A stretch of DNA of 64,000 nucleotides from Zymoseptoria tritici IPO323 (taxonomy: Eukaryota; Ascomycota; Dothideomycetes; Mycosphaerellales; Mycosphaerellaceae): NCBI RefSeq assembly GCF_000219625.1, contig NC_018207.1, forward strand, positions 744,001 through 808,000, given 5' to 3'. The notes below the pieces were generated by a model. That model saw only the letters and a program-made list of their open reading frames with translations, was not told the origin of the DNA and did not search any database. Positions 21,400 through 32,400 of this stretch are shown piece after piece. Made by a program: the position numbers and the translations under genes. Position 1 is the stretch's first letter. The number at the start of each line of letters is the position of its first letter.

Positions 21400-23423
21400 G
21401 CTAGATAGTCGCGAGCTAGACGCCGACGAGGATAAGATCTATATAGATATATATCTCTACCTCCGCGATGCTACTACTCGTTACCTTGCCGCTAGTAATA
21501 ACCTCGTAGAGTTTTAGACCCCTCCGAAGGGCGCTAAGTTATAGCCGCGTAACCGTATAAGGGACTTCTTCCGTACTAATAGCTTTACATTCGACTAAGC
21601 TATATATAAGGTTACGCCCTCCTACTCTTCCTCTTCCTCTCGCTTACTACCGTCCCTTATATATATAGCCGTCTAATAGCTACCCCTTAGTTCTACCGTA
21701 ATCCTACGGCTCTACCCTATACCTCTTATACTAACCTCGGTAATAAAAACTATAGCTTCTACGGCTGCCCTCTACCCTTATAAGCTCCTACGAGCGACGA
21801 CGACGAGCCTACGAGCGAACGTAAGCCTACCCCTCCTAGCTCTAGTACTCGTAAGGGGTTCTTTATTCCGTAGAGCCGTACTAATACGGAGATAAAGAAG
21901 ACGGCTAAGACGAAGGCCCGCGAGACGCCTAACGCTGCCGCTAACTTACTTAAGGATGCTAATCGTATTAAGGCTATACTAGCGAACTCTAAGAGTGCGA
22001 AGAAGGCTACTACCGAGAAGGCTACTACTAAGAAGGAGAAGGACGATAAGGAGAAGTCGTTACTAATCTTCTCTATTAAGTGCACTATTAATACTATCGA
22101 TATAGAAGATCTAAGCGATAATAAGGACGTAGTAGCTAAGTATTCTAGTCGCCGTAATAAATATATATAGTTAGCCTAAGGCACTATCGCTATAATAGAT
22201 AAGCTCCTTAAGGACGCTAATAAGGAGAAATATAGCAATGTCTTCCTATAGTATCTCTTAAACAAGAGCATAACTACGAGGAAGCGGCTATAGAAGCCCT
22301 ACTACGATATCTACCTTACGAAGGAGTATAGTAAGGGCTAGCCTATTAAGCTTAGTAATACTAACCTCGCTAAGGCGGATACTACGCTTAGGATGCTATA
22401 GCTATTTAATCCGAAGATAGGCCTTAAGACTCCTTCCGCGAACGTCCGGATTACTTATATTATCTACGTTAAGCCCGACGAGCATAGCGATCTTAAGCCT
22501 AGCTCTAAGAACGCGGACGACGGCGGCTAGATATATTAGCACCTTAAACGCTCTATAAAGAAGGACGGCGGGCCTACATTTAAGTATATAATTAGCTATA
22601 GAGTGCATAACGATAGCACTATCCTATACCCTAACGGGCGTATATTTAAAGATAAGGACGGCGTTATTTACTATCCGTTTATATAGACTAATAGCTATAC
22701 TAGCGTTAACGGTAGGGAGATCCTCGTAGGTAAGAGTTACCTACTCGTAAGCTAGCTCGCACCGGAGGTACGCTACCTTATAATAGCTATAGTAGGTCCG
22801 TCCGGTAGTAATAGTAAGACGCTCGTAGACTAGTCTATAGGGCTCGTAAGCCGTTCTCGTTCCGCTCGTAGTACCCTTAGCTCCTTATAGGACCCGGAGC
22901 GCTCTAGCCCTCTACCTTAGTAACGCTCTAGCTCTAAACGCCCTACTAGCCGCGACCTCTAATTATCGCCGGTAAGCTAGCCTAACGACTATATTCTACT
23001 CGACCCTAATACGGACAGCTTAGGCAATATAGTAAAGGCTAAGGAAGCTACCGCGAGCCGAGCTAAGTAGAATAGTAGATCTTCGACGATTACCTCCGTA
23101 GTAGCTAGTACGCTAGCGCTAGCGATCCGTTCGGACTCGACGATGCCCTCTTCGTCGGCGACAACGACGACGCTAACGCCTTAATTAAAGTCGAAGGCGA
23201 AGGCGAAGGAGCCTAGTAGTGCTACTACTACTACTACTACTACTACCGCTAGCACTATTAATTAAGGGGGTTTAGAGATACTAGAGGAGGTCGCCGAGCC
23301 GGTCGTTTAGTAGCAGAAGATAAAGAAGAAGAAGAAGGTTAACGAGCCGGTAGTTATTAGTACTAGACGGAGCGAGCGGACTATTAAGCTTACCGAGAAG
23401 GGTAGGGCTAACTAGAAGGACTA
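21400..23423 (+). pseudogene. outer element ORF2, unknown function
   Basis: Reading through TAG stops gives a long plus-strand protein. An N-terminal part DEDKIYIDIYLYLRDATTRY and RNRIRDFFRTNSFTFD is followed by GNKNYSFYGCPLPL, a Lys/Ala-rich stretch (about 21880-22060), then a folded-looking part (DKLLKDANKEKYSNVFL, VRITYIIYVKPDEHSDLKPS, GGPTFKYIISYRVHNDST, NGRIFKDKDGVIYYPF). A probable intron or spacer lies at 22730-22860, followed by a low-complexity Ser/Thr/Lys-rich tail with an (ACT)n run near 23224 and a basic end (STRRSERTIKLTEKGRAN). No family is recognised. Limits and introns are approximate. The open frame over some 200 codons near 21770-22730, with only TAG/TAA breaks, argues for a real former gene. 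Confidence 0.6.
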
Positions 23424-23725
23424 ATATATACGAATCTAATAAATATACGCTACTAACGACTCGCTCGTTACGTACTCGCGGACTAAACGGAATAGCTCGT
23501 AGCTAGAAGGAGTAATAAACGTATATCTTATATCTTAATAGCTTAATATCTTAATTCTCTTCCTTAAAAACGGCTCGCGGCGTACTCGTAGGCTAAAACG
23601 GCTAGCTCGTAAGCGTAAAAACGAGGGATTTAAGGAGATATATAGCAACTAACGCATTTATTTAGGTATTAACGTATAGGCTCGTAAGGCTCGCGGAGAG
23701 CTCGTAGGCTAAATCGATCTATCTA

Positions 23726-24554
23726 TTAATCTATTACGCCTAGTCTACCGAACTTCTCGTTAATAGCACGCTAATACTATAACACCGACTGCTTAATCTT
23801 AGTAATAGTAGCCTTTAACTTACTACGTATATTATTAACCTTATTTATAATCTCCTTAATTAGCTTAGCCTTAATCTTAGCCTTTAGCTAACCTCTTATA
23901 CCCTTTAAACCGCTAATCTTACGCTTTAAATCCGACACCTCCGACTCTAACGTAGCGATCTTGTCCTACGCCTTATTTATCTTACCTCGTATACTACTAA
24001 CTGCCTCCTTTAATATAGACTTCTTTTCTACCGGCTCCTCCTTAATCTTTACCTAATCTCTAGTAAAATACGGAGGCTTACCCTTATAGTAGTAGTAGGC
24101 GTAGGTAGGGATAGTCGTAGAAGTCTTATAGGTAAGTCCGCGATCCTTATACTAGCCGTACTCGGTAACCGCCGGAATACCTATTTTTTTTTATTAGCCT
24201 ACGAGCCTTACTAAGAGCCGTATAAGCTATATTACCTTCGTCCGTCTCTATAACTCTATATACATAATCGTATCTTATAAGCATCTAACGTCCGCTCTTC
24301 CTCGTATTATAGTCTACGCTCTATACTCTAAGGAGGGCATTATTCTATTAGAGGTCGGAGATATACTAGAAGTCTTTAGAGGTAGCCGTATTAGACTTAT
24401 CGTAGACGAGGAGGTCGGTAGGTAGCTAAGGAGTAGGAGCGATAGCTAGAGGGGACGCGGTCGCTAGCTCGGAGTTACTATCGTCGTCGGAGAGAGAGAG
24501 TCCTCGTAGGCGGTCGGGGTCGCGAGCCTTACTAAGTTCCGTATTAAGTACTAT
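23726..24554 (-). pseudogene. outer element ORF3, antisense, coiled-coil protein
   Basis: The minus-strand reading from 24554 begins with ATA where ATG is expected (consistent with RIP of TpG): VLNTELSKARDPDRLRGLSL, SDDDSNSELATA, then IRYDYVYRVIETDEGNIAYTALSK. A run of nine A residues near 24190 shifts frame into GIPAVTEYG.YKDRGLTYKT, YAYYYYKGKPPYFTRD, VKIKEEPVEKKSILKEAVSS, and a long heptad-like helix (KIATLESEVSDLKRKISGLK, KAKIKAKLIKEIINKVNNIR, SKLKATITKIKQS). The stop is at 23726. VKIKEEP resembles a sumoylation-type consensus, which is inference only. The gene is convergent with ORF2. Function unknown. Confidence 0.6.
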
Positions 24555-24846
24555 AAAACTAGCTATTTTTACGTACGCGCGCGGTGCGATGTTACGAGCG
24601 GTATATATTGTATAACGAGCGAGCTACGAGCGCGCGCGGTAGAGTAGTAGAAGTAGTAGTGTTAATAAGAGTCGAAGAAAAGCGGTATTAATAATACTTA
24701 TCTACGTAAACCGCGTATTGTCGCGCACTTACATATAATTGTTAATAATTAGAGTAACTAGCGCAGCTGTATGGCGACAATATAAGCAATTAGCGATAAT
24801 AGTGGTAGTAGTGTTGTTATTGTAAAGTTAAAAATCGATGAATCCG

Positions 24847-24873
24847 CCTAAATGTCACTATAGGCCGCGATCC
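24847..24873 (-). repeat. right terminal inverted repeat (outer element)
   Basis: Inverted copy of 12692-12718. It ends GGCCGCGATCC immediately before the right copy of the 10-bp duplication. Confidence 0.75.
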
Positions 24874-24883
24874 TGGTCGGCTG
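24874..24883. repeat. 10-bp target site duplication, right (outer element)
   Basis: TGGTCGGCTG, an exact copy of 12682-12691. Confidence 0.8.
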
Positions 24884-25280
24884 GGCGCGGATCATATTTC
24901 TGAAATTCCGAATCCTTTCTCGCCAAATACGTGACGTCGATCCGCTTGGTTCCATTTCTCGTTGCCGACGGGAACCCCCAAAGCAAAACGCTTAGGTTGT
25001 TGCGCTGTGAGGATTGGGATTCGCGTGGTCGGGTGTGTCGTAAATGGTACGAAATGACTACGGCTAAGTGGCTTTCCTTTCACATTTCCTGCGTATGCAC
25101 TGTCGTGTCTCTCTCCCATCAATGCTTTCCTACGTCTATCGATCCTACGCCGCGTGTTCCGGCAGTTTGAGGTCGTCTTCTACCTGACCGACCGCATCCC
25201 GTGCACGCGTGCCCTCTCGTCCTCCTCTCCATCCGAATCCACCTCTTCCTTGCCCGAGCAGGAGACAGCAGGCCGCCGCC
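24884..25280. other. upstream region of the SUR7-family gene
   Basis: Unique, non-RIP sequence between the transposon and the ATG at 25281. Probable promoter and leader; no gene seen. Confidence 0.5.
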
Positions 25281-26380
25281 ATGTTCGGCCGCAGGAAAAA
25301 GGAGGACCACACCTCCGACCCCTCAGACGGCGAGAAACCCGAACGAACCACCATCTCCTCCTCCTCCTCCTCCCCCCTCCCCGACGAGCTCTCCAACCAA
25401 CCCTCCAAAGCGCAAATCAAACGCGCAACCCGAACCCGCTTCATCTGGGCCTTGATATCCTCCTTCCTCCTCCTCGTCTCCGTGGCCTTCGTAATCCTAG
25501 TCGAGATCGGCAACTACAAAGTCAACGACATCCTAAACGACATCTACTTCATCAAAATCGACGTGTCGGACATCATCCCCGTACAAGTCCCGGACGCCGT
25601 CTTGATCAACAGTATCGCGCAAACCCTCGGACTCCACGATTTCTACCAGGTGGGACTGTGGGGTTTTTGTCAGGGATATAATGGACAAGGCGTTACGAGT
25701 TGTTCGGAGCCGGAGACGTTGTATTGGTTCAATCCGGTGGAAATTTTGCAGAGTCAATTACTGGCCGGAGCGACGAGTGAGTGAAATGGACAAAATCAAC
25801 CCTACCACTTTTTTGCTACGACGATGCTAATGTTTTCTCACCAGTCGCCCTCCCCGCCGAAATCAACACAATCCTCGGCCTCATCCGCACAATCTCCCAC
25901 ATCATGTTCGGCCTCTTCCTCACCGCCGCCTGCCTAAACTTCCTCCTCATCCCCCTCGTGCCCCTAGCCATCTACTCCCGCTGGAGCAACCTCCCGATCG
26001 CCATTCTCGTCTTCATCGGCGCCCTCTGCATGACCGGCGCCGCCATCATCGCGACGGTCATGTTCATCATCTTCCAAGTCGCCATCACCCAAGCGACGCA
26101 ATTGAATATCCGCGCGAATGTCGGGGTGGAAATGTTTGTTTTCATGTGGATTGCTGCTGGGGCGAGTATTATTGCGTGGTTGATTCATATGGGGATGTGT
26201 TGTTGTTGTGCGAGTCGGAGGGATGTGAGGATGGGGAGGAAGAGGGGAAGTAAGAAGGCTTGGGAGAGGGAGCGCGAGGAGAGGGTGAGGATCGCGGGGG
26301 CGGTGGAGAAGGATCAGACGCAGAGGAGGTTGCTGGGGATGCCGGGTTTTAGAAGGATGGGGAGGGATAAGGCGGCGTGA
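25281..26380 (+). CDS. SUR7/PalI-family four-TM membrane protein (2 exons, 343 aa)
   Basis: Exons 25281-25776 and 25845-26380 are joined across a 68-nt intron (GTGAGT..TGCTAAT..CAG), reading GATIALPAEINTILG at the join. A Ser-rich basic cytosolic N-terminus precedes TM1 (FIWALISSFLLLVSVAFVIL). The extracellular loop has the claudin-like GLWGFCQGYNGQGVTSC pattern of SUR7 proteins. Three further TMs follow (HIMFGLFLTAACLNFLLI, AILVFIGALCMTGAAIIA, FVFMWIAAGASIIAWLIH), then MCCCCASRR, a possible palmitoylation cluster, and a very basic tail. The family acts at plasma membrane domains, cell wall integrity or pH signalling; which of these applies here is not shown. It is convergent with the DMT transporter, 217 bases apart. 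Confidence 0.92.
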
Positions 26381-26597
26381 TGATTCGGGGTGGGTTGGGT
26401 TTGGTTTTGCATAGCGAGTGGGTGGTCTCTTGTATAGTGGGAAATGTGTATAGATTGCAGACATCATGAAATCGACAGACGGCGTACCAGCAGTGTTGGT
26501 CTCGAATTTCTTTACTCTCAGTCACTTTGACGACGGCAGTACCTTCTTCACGACCAAGCGGACAAAAGGATGGGATTTATGCTTTCTAAATGACTCC

Positions 26598-27981
26598 CTA
26601 TATGTCAACCCTCTTCTTCACGACCAGAGAGTCATATGATAACAGTCCAAATGCAACAAAGATTAGAGCACCACCGGTATACGTCGCGAACGATGGACTC
26701 AATCCCCAGACCACCCAGTCTGCAAGCGCTACGAAGAATACGCTCAATCTGTGGATCGTTAGCTCAATGAAGTCTTATCGAGGATGCGATGACCACTCAC
26801 ACATTCGCCATGCTCCCGAAAACTGGATCCGTCCAGATGACCAGAACAACCAATAAAGTAATAGATACTAAGCCCGATGTCAGCAAGAAGTTCGAACTCC
26901 GGATGACGTGCAACCTACTAGATCCAGCCAAAACCGCAATCGCAATCCACAAACAAGCATACGCACTCGGAACACTAAACGTCTCCCACCCCAAAACATG
27001 CAATCCCACCAACCCCACCCACAACACCGCAAACGTATACGCCCCCGTCAACGCACTCGCCGCCAACGTGAGCGGTAAACTCGACTCCTGACTCTCCGGC
27101 CGGGACGAACACGCCCACTTCTTAAACAACACCTCATACAACCCAAACGCCACCGCGCCTCCACACGCAATCACATTACCCAGTAACCGCGAGCCACCGA
27201 TCGCGTCGTCGGAACCGTCGGAGTGGTCGGCTGTCGTGTCGCCGTAAGCGATGGTGAAGGTGCCGATGATGGAGAGGGCGACGGCGAGGATGCTGATCCA
27301 GCCGAGTTTTTCTTTGAGTAAGGGGACGGAGAAGGCGGCGGCGAAAAAGGTCGCGCAGTTGTAGATTGCTGTTAGGTCCGCTGGGGTGGTGAGGGAGAGG
27401 GATAGGAACCAGGACATGCCGCTTGCGGTGAGGACGAGTGTGACGATGGCCATTGAGGAGGCGAGGAAGTCGAGTGGGCCCGCGGTGTGGCCGGGGAGTT
27501 TGAGGACCAGGCGGGGAGCGGAGGTTGCGAAGGCGTCGATGGTGGAGATGGAGGAGCGGAGGGAGTTGTTGTAGTCCCGCACCCAGACTGTGTAGGGGAC
27601 GTCGCGGGATTGCCAGCGGAGATAGGCGAGGTGGACGATCCAGGGGAGGATGAGGGAGGAGTGGGTGATGTAGAGGGTTGCAAAGGGTTTCTTCCAGCCG
27701 AGTTCGTCTTCGAAGTAGGCGGTCGCTTCGGTGTTGATTGTGAAACCTAGAACGCAGACGGCGAGGGCCAGGGCGATCCAGAGCATGGAGACGCGTTTCG
27801 GGGGTGGTGGTTCTTCATCTCGGTTTCGGTAGTGGCTTAGGGGTGTTCGGTCGCCGCCGGAGAGTTCGAGGCGGGAGAGTTCGATGTCGCCGTCGTCGTC
27901 GTGGCTGGATCGGCCGGAGTCCAGGAGTGGTTCATCATAGTTGTCTTCGAGCTCTTCGCGGGACTTGGATGGCCGACTCAT
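26598..27981 (-). CDS. DMT-superfamily (EamA/SLC35F-like) membrane transporter (3 exons, 426 aa)
   Basis: Exons are 27981-26919, 26867-26801 and 26748-26598. The introns (GTAGGT..GCTGAC..TAG and GTGAGT..GCTAAC..CAG) both rejoin frame: VLAGS-ISITLLVVLVIW and SMAN-VLSVFFVALADWVVWG. The N-terminus is acidic (LEDNYDEPLLDSGRSSHDDD), followed by ten hydrophobic segments by eye, arranged as two EamA-like halves, e.g. MLWIALALAVCVLGFTIN, AIYNCATFFAAAFSVPLLKE, ILAVALSIIGTFTIAYGD and LLGNVIACGGAVAFGLYEVL. It resembles fungal vacuolar or Golgi DMT proteins. The substrate cannot be read from sequence. It is divergent from sts1. Confidence 0.9.
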
Positions 27982-28456
27982 GGTGAGGTTGGATCATCAA
28001 TAGTGTCTTTTGGGGGTCGAAGTTTCCGGCCGGAGGGCCAGGATATATCTCGTCGCTCACGGCGGTGGCATTTGTTTGGTGGACCGCAATGGATTGTCTC
28101 AGTGCCGTCAAAATTTCCTAGGTCCGGTGATAGCAAGGCCCGCATGCGTGTTGTCAATGTCGAGTTCCAACAACGTCCCACGTCTCTCTCGCAAAGGAGA
28201 AGAGAAGCGAGTCACGTGACGCGGCCTCGCCAGCACCGGACATACACAACACTCCATCCCAGTCCCTCGAGCAGTCTGAAGCAAGAGCAAGAGCAGGCAT
28301 TCACGCCCGTAAGATTCGATACACAATAATCCAAGATCATCTTCTTCACCGCCCGTCGCACCCTTCACCTCTTCACTTGCTCATTCTCATCACTGGCATC
28401 TTCCGGTTCATCCACGGCGCCCCGGTTTCTTTCAGGCTTGCAAAGTCACTTGCGCT
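27982..28456. promoter_or_regulatory. shared divergent promoter region (DMT transporter / sts1)
   Basis: 475 bases separate two divergent ATGs. The region contains CACGTG-like GTCACGTGAC at about 28211. No gene is seen. Confidence 0.5.
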
Positions 28457-29464
28457 ATGAACAGTGTTCTGCCCGTCGATCACTTGCTGGCGCCGCACCT
28501 TCTCGCCAACAACCACTTCTCTCCCTCAAGAGGTACGACTGGACTGCATCATCCTCATCATTCACCCTACTCCTCACCTACTGACACGACTCCCGCTCTT
28601 CCAGACTCCTCCTCATCCACCATGTCGAACCGAAAGCGGAAAGCTTCAGATGACCCGGTGGACCACGACCGCATGTCCACCTCTCCCAGCGCCTCTCCCT
28701 CCATCGCCGGCCGACCCCTTCCACCACCGCGCAGCATCAAGAGATCACGAACAGGAGCCATCAACGGCCGTCCTCTAGCCCTACCTCGACTCCTCGAGAC
28801 CCTCTCCGCCGACCAAATGCGGCAACTTCTCCAAAACGTCTGCGACCAACATCCCGAACTCCAACATGAAATCGTCACCAAAGCGCCCCGACCGTCCATC
28901 CACTCCACCCTGTCCGTCCTCAGCAAATATGAAACTGCCTTCCGCGAAGCCTTCCCTCTCGGCAACCGCACCACCTCCGACTACGCATACAACCGAGTCC
29001 GACAACATCTCCTCCAACTCATCGAAGCGGTGCGAGAATACACACCTCACTTCCTCCCACCCCACGAAACGCAAGACGGCCTCTCTCTCGCCTACCTCGA
29101 CTCGGTGACGGATATGATCCACCGCCTACCCGACTGGGACACCTACGCCCATCAACGATACAAGCACGAAGCGTACGATGAGATTTCAAAAGCTTGGGCG
29201 TTGGTGATCAGAGAGGCTGCGAAGCGGGCGGGTGGATTTCACCTGCAATTTGGAGGATGGGATCATAAGTTGGTGGAACACAATCAGAAGAGTGGAGGGA
29301 AAATGGAGGAGGCTGTCAACGAGCTCAAGGCTGCGACGGGATTCTTGCAGGCGGGAAGTGCTGCTCCTACGGGTGTATCAGAGGAGCGGGCGAGTATACG
29401 GCAGCAGCTGTTTTCGGGAACGTATGGACAGCAACTCGGTGTCGGACCTAGTAGCGGGTGGTAG
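28457..29464 (+). CDS. sts1: Sts1/Cut8 nuclear proteasome tethering factor
   Basis: Cut8/Sts1 holds proteasomes at the nucleus. The ATG at 28457 opens a frame of 335 codons. A candidate in-frame intron 28533-28604 (GTACGA..CTACTGAC..CTCTTCCAG, 72 nt) would shorten it by 24 residues, joining SPSR to DSSSSTMSNRKRKASDD. The basic NRKRKASDD and SIKRSRTG patches fit nuclear import and the Lys-rich N-terminal region of the family. The helical core includes LPRLLETLSADQMRQLLQNV, DQHPELQHEIVTKAPRPSI, YAYNRVRQHLLQLIEAVREY, THFLPP-like and LDSVTDMIHRLPDWDTYAHQ, all characteristic of Cut8. The C-terminus is low complexity. Confidence 0.93.
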   Translation: MNSVLPVDHLLAPHLLANNHFSPSRGTTGLHHPHHSPYSSPTDTTPALPDSSSSTMSNRKRKASDDPVDHDRMSTSPSASPSIAGRPLPPPRSIKRSRTGAINGRPLALPRLLETLSADQMRQLLQNVCDQHPELQHEIVTKAPRPSIHSTLSVLSKYETAFREAFPLGNRTTSDYAYNRVRQHLLQLIEAVREYTPHFLPPHETQDGLSLAYLDSVTDMIHRLPDWDTYAHQRYKHEAYDEISKAWALVIREAAKRAGGFHLQFGGWDHKLVEHNQKSGGKMEEAVNELKAATGFLQAGSAAPTGVSEERASIRQQLFSGTYGQQLGVGPSSGW

Positions 29465-32400
29465 GAAGCCAGCGGGGAACCGGAGACACGGAGAGAGCAT
29501 TCGGGAAGACGTCGTCAATGAATGACAGAGTCACAAGAAGAAGCGGCATATCACGATCAAGGACAGAAGCATCCTGCACTCTGGACACAACACACATCAA
29601 GCATGACCCAATGCAGATGGGACTACGAACAGGACTGACATCGGAACACCACATCGACCAGCAAGGAGTACGAGCATCAATCTACGAGCGTACGCGGCAG
29701 CAGCATAGAAGATGGAGCACCGAGGGGTCAATACGGTTTTCATTTCTGGAGTTATTTTGCTTTTCCCCCAAGGAGGGTTCTTTTGTTTTTCTCGGCGTCG
29801 GCGAAAAAGGACCACAATGACCAACAACCATACCATACCACACGAGTGTCCCGATTGAAAGGAAAAAATCAGAGACACCGGACGACTTTTTAAGCGATTT
29901 TCTTTTCCTTTGAGTATAGTTTAGACAGATTGATGAAGGGAAGTGTTCATATTGAGGGTTCGTCTTTCGGTTTCGTGGTTGTGAGTTGTTGAGGTCGTTG
30001 TGGTGAGTGATGTGCACAGGGGTGATCTTGATGGGGGTGAATGAAAGGTGAGGTGGGAGCTGGAGCTCCTGTTCATGAGGACGAGATGACCCAGTGGGCG
30101 TACGGTGAGTCTCCACGTGTACGAGAAAAAGTCGTTGCTTTCGAACACGTCCTCTCGAGTGGCAGGCTCTCGCTTGATAACCGTACATCGCGCATCCACT
30201 AGACAACCACTTTACACGAGGTTCAAAGGCAATGGCAACGACGAAGTTTGCAATCCCAAGAACAAGGCAGAACACGAGAGTGGGCAGACTAGGAGCGTAT
30301 CGCAAGGAGTCGGAGTGTTTGAAAAAAAAAGGGCGAGACGTACAGAAGAGGAGAAGGCTCGGATGCGTCTGATCCGGAGGGGGGGGGAACGGCTACTATT
30401 TCTGACGAGCGAAGATAGTTGGGCTTCTGAGTCTGGAGGGGAGGAGAAGCGCAGAGGAAAGAAGAATGCTAGAGGGGAGAAGAATGCTGGGAGAGGTGGG
30501 AGGTGATTGATGACCGAAAAGCGACGTTGTGGCCTGAAGGTGAGGTTTTTGTGATCAGGTAGTGAGGCTGTCAAGAGATGGTGAGGCGTGTCTCCGTCTT
30601 ATATTGAAGCCCGATGCGCCAGTGAGTGATAGAAGGCTGGTTGAGCCGGTCATGAGATGTCTCTAGGTTAAATCGAGGTTGGAGGTTGGAGGTAACGCCT
30701 GTCCCGAAGAGCGACAGATAGTAAGGCGTGCCTCCGCCGAATGTATCCTGACATGGCAGTAACCAGAGGCCGATTGAGACTTTAGTGAGATGCCAGTAGG
30801 TCAGGTTGAGATTGAAGCCTGGAGATAAGGCATTTAGAACCAGATTGTGAGTCTGGCAAGACATAACGAGGCGTGCCTTCGTCTTATGTATGCCAATAGC
30901 CTGGGTAGCGATAGAACGCCGATTGAGATACAGGATTGATGAGATGCGTGTGGTGAGTCGAGGTTGAAGCATGAAGTCAACGCCTGTCCTGCAGAATAGC
31001 GACGAATAGCAAAGCGTGCCTTCGCCGAATGTATCCTGGTACGGTCGTGTTAAGAGCGCAGTTTGCATATCAAGGCCATTCGCTGTAGGGCATCCAGCAT
31101 GCAGCCGCGACTTCTGCCAACACACTTGCCGATGTGATCAGTTGTCAGTGCCGAGAGCGTGTGCCGGCAACGAGGTCTTCTTCACAAAGAGTCTGCAGAC
31201 CGACCGAGCAGGCAAGATTGTCTCCGCGTTGCGGCTCAAGTATCGTGGAGTCGATCAACGACGCGGACTTGCTGAAGCGAGCTGGACAAGTGTCAATGAA
31301 GAGGTAGACGAGGAGGACCCAAGATCGTCGCTGCCACCTAGCCTGCTGAGGAACATGTTCCATGATGGGCGGCAGTTGATAACATGTATGCGCGCGCATA
31401 GCCGCTGTGTCTTTTGTGGCAATCCTGCTCCGCATAAGAATTTCTCATGTTGTTCTCGTCTCTTTGAAGTCCCTCGCAGCAATGATTTCGTGCGTACCTA
31501 CCTAGATACTCGCACATCGAGCTTTTGGAAGGAGCATGTTCGCCGATAGCCAAGACAGCTGGCTTGGGCAGACAGATGGTGTGCGTATGAACGTGCAAGT
31601 GGCAGATGATCGACAAAATCGCGAAGAAGTAGCTTTGACATCGCTGGGCGTTTTTGGCGCCGGTGCTCGTGAGACATGGGTTCCGCAGTATTCAATATCC
31701 CACAACCACGGTGACACATCCGGACCGCGGAGCTTTGTTGCACGTGAGGTGCTTCTCGCGTGGCTATTTCAGGAACATCGTGGCCTTTTGTGTTCCTGAA
31801 TCATCGATTCGATTCTAGATCGAATATGGTCAGTGTTCGTTGGACAATGCTTGCTTCGCCAAGTTCGCCCTGGTCGTCCAGGCGATGGTGAAGAAGGCGG
31901 ACGACATCCTTGTTAGGGGTATCGAGCGGTAGCCGCTCACTGCCGGTGAAGGGTGAACGGGTGGCTCGAACGGGGCGGGCGGATGCGGCGAAGAAGTCTG
32001 CACGTTCCACGCTGGTGTTTCGCAGTACGACCATGTGGGATGGATGGGAACTACTGGAGTAGTATTCTGCGGGAGTAGCCGCGTAGCAAGAAGCGAATGA
32101 AATGGTCGATCGCGTGCAGAGAGTCGAGTTATCATCATCCGGACAAGCGCCAGAGCTTCCACGATTGTTACGGCATCATGATCGAAGAACGAGTGGGCAC
32201 TGGGCAGTGAGTGCAAACCACTAGAATATGGAACTTCGGGAGAGAAGCATTCTCGTAGCCAAACTTAGATCAAGACTACAGTTGCATGGAACCTCGTCTC
32301 GTCCAAGCTTTCCTGAGGAGAAAAGCCGCGCACGCACATGCAAGCAGGTCCCACTTCTCTGCCCTAACACGAGCTCAGCGCTTCCCACCCATGCATCATG

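Larger units (their letters stand above)
12692..24873 (+). mobile_element. RIP-mutated TIR transposon with DDE integrase-like gene, split by a nested LTR element
   Basis: A 12.2-kb span (about 5.38 kb without the 6.8-kb insert) bounded by inverted repeats beginning GGATCGCGGCC and by a 10-bp target duplication. Across nearly all of it CpA and TpG are almost absent while TpA is very high and CpG is kept, the classic RIP result, and in-frame stops are mostly TAG. Reading through the stops recovers three ORFs: a plus-strand integrase-like protein (12874-21183, interrupted), a plus-strand protein of unknown function (about 21400-23423) and a minus-strand coiled-coil protein (24554-23726). I cannot place it in a named superfamily with confidence. 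The catalytic layout is rve-like and a 10-bp duplication is unusual for known cut-and-paste families. Confidence 0.8.

Noticed and set aside
23224..23256. (ACT)n microsatellite as a separate locus
   Set aside because: It is part of the low-complexity coding tail of outer ORF2.
12682..24883. Starship-like giant element
   Set aside because: No tyrosine recombinase/DUF3435 captain gene is visible, and the size without the insert is only about 5.4 kb with inverted repeats.
29682..30305. 207-codon minus-strand open frame over the sts1 3' region
   Set aside because: Its first codon is not ATG and the sequence is low in coding character.
30571..31125. 184-codon minus-strand frame across the repeat
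   Set aside because: No ATG at the start; the open frame follows from the repeat structure. Kept as a repeat finding only.
31016..31549. 177-codon plus-strand open frame
   Set aside because: No recognisable features; minus strand equally open.
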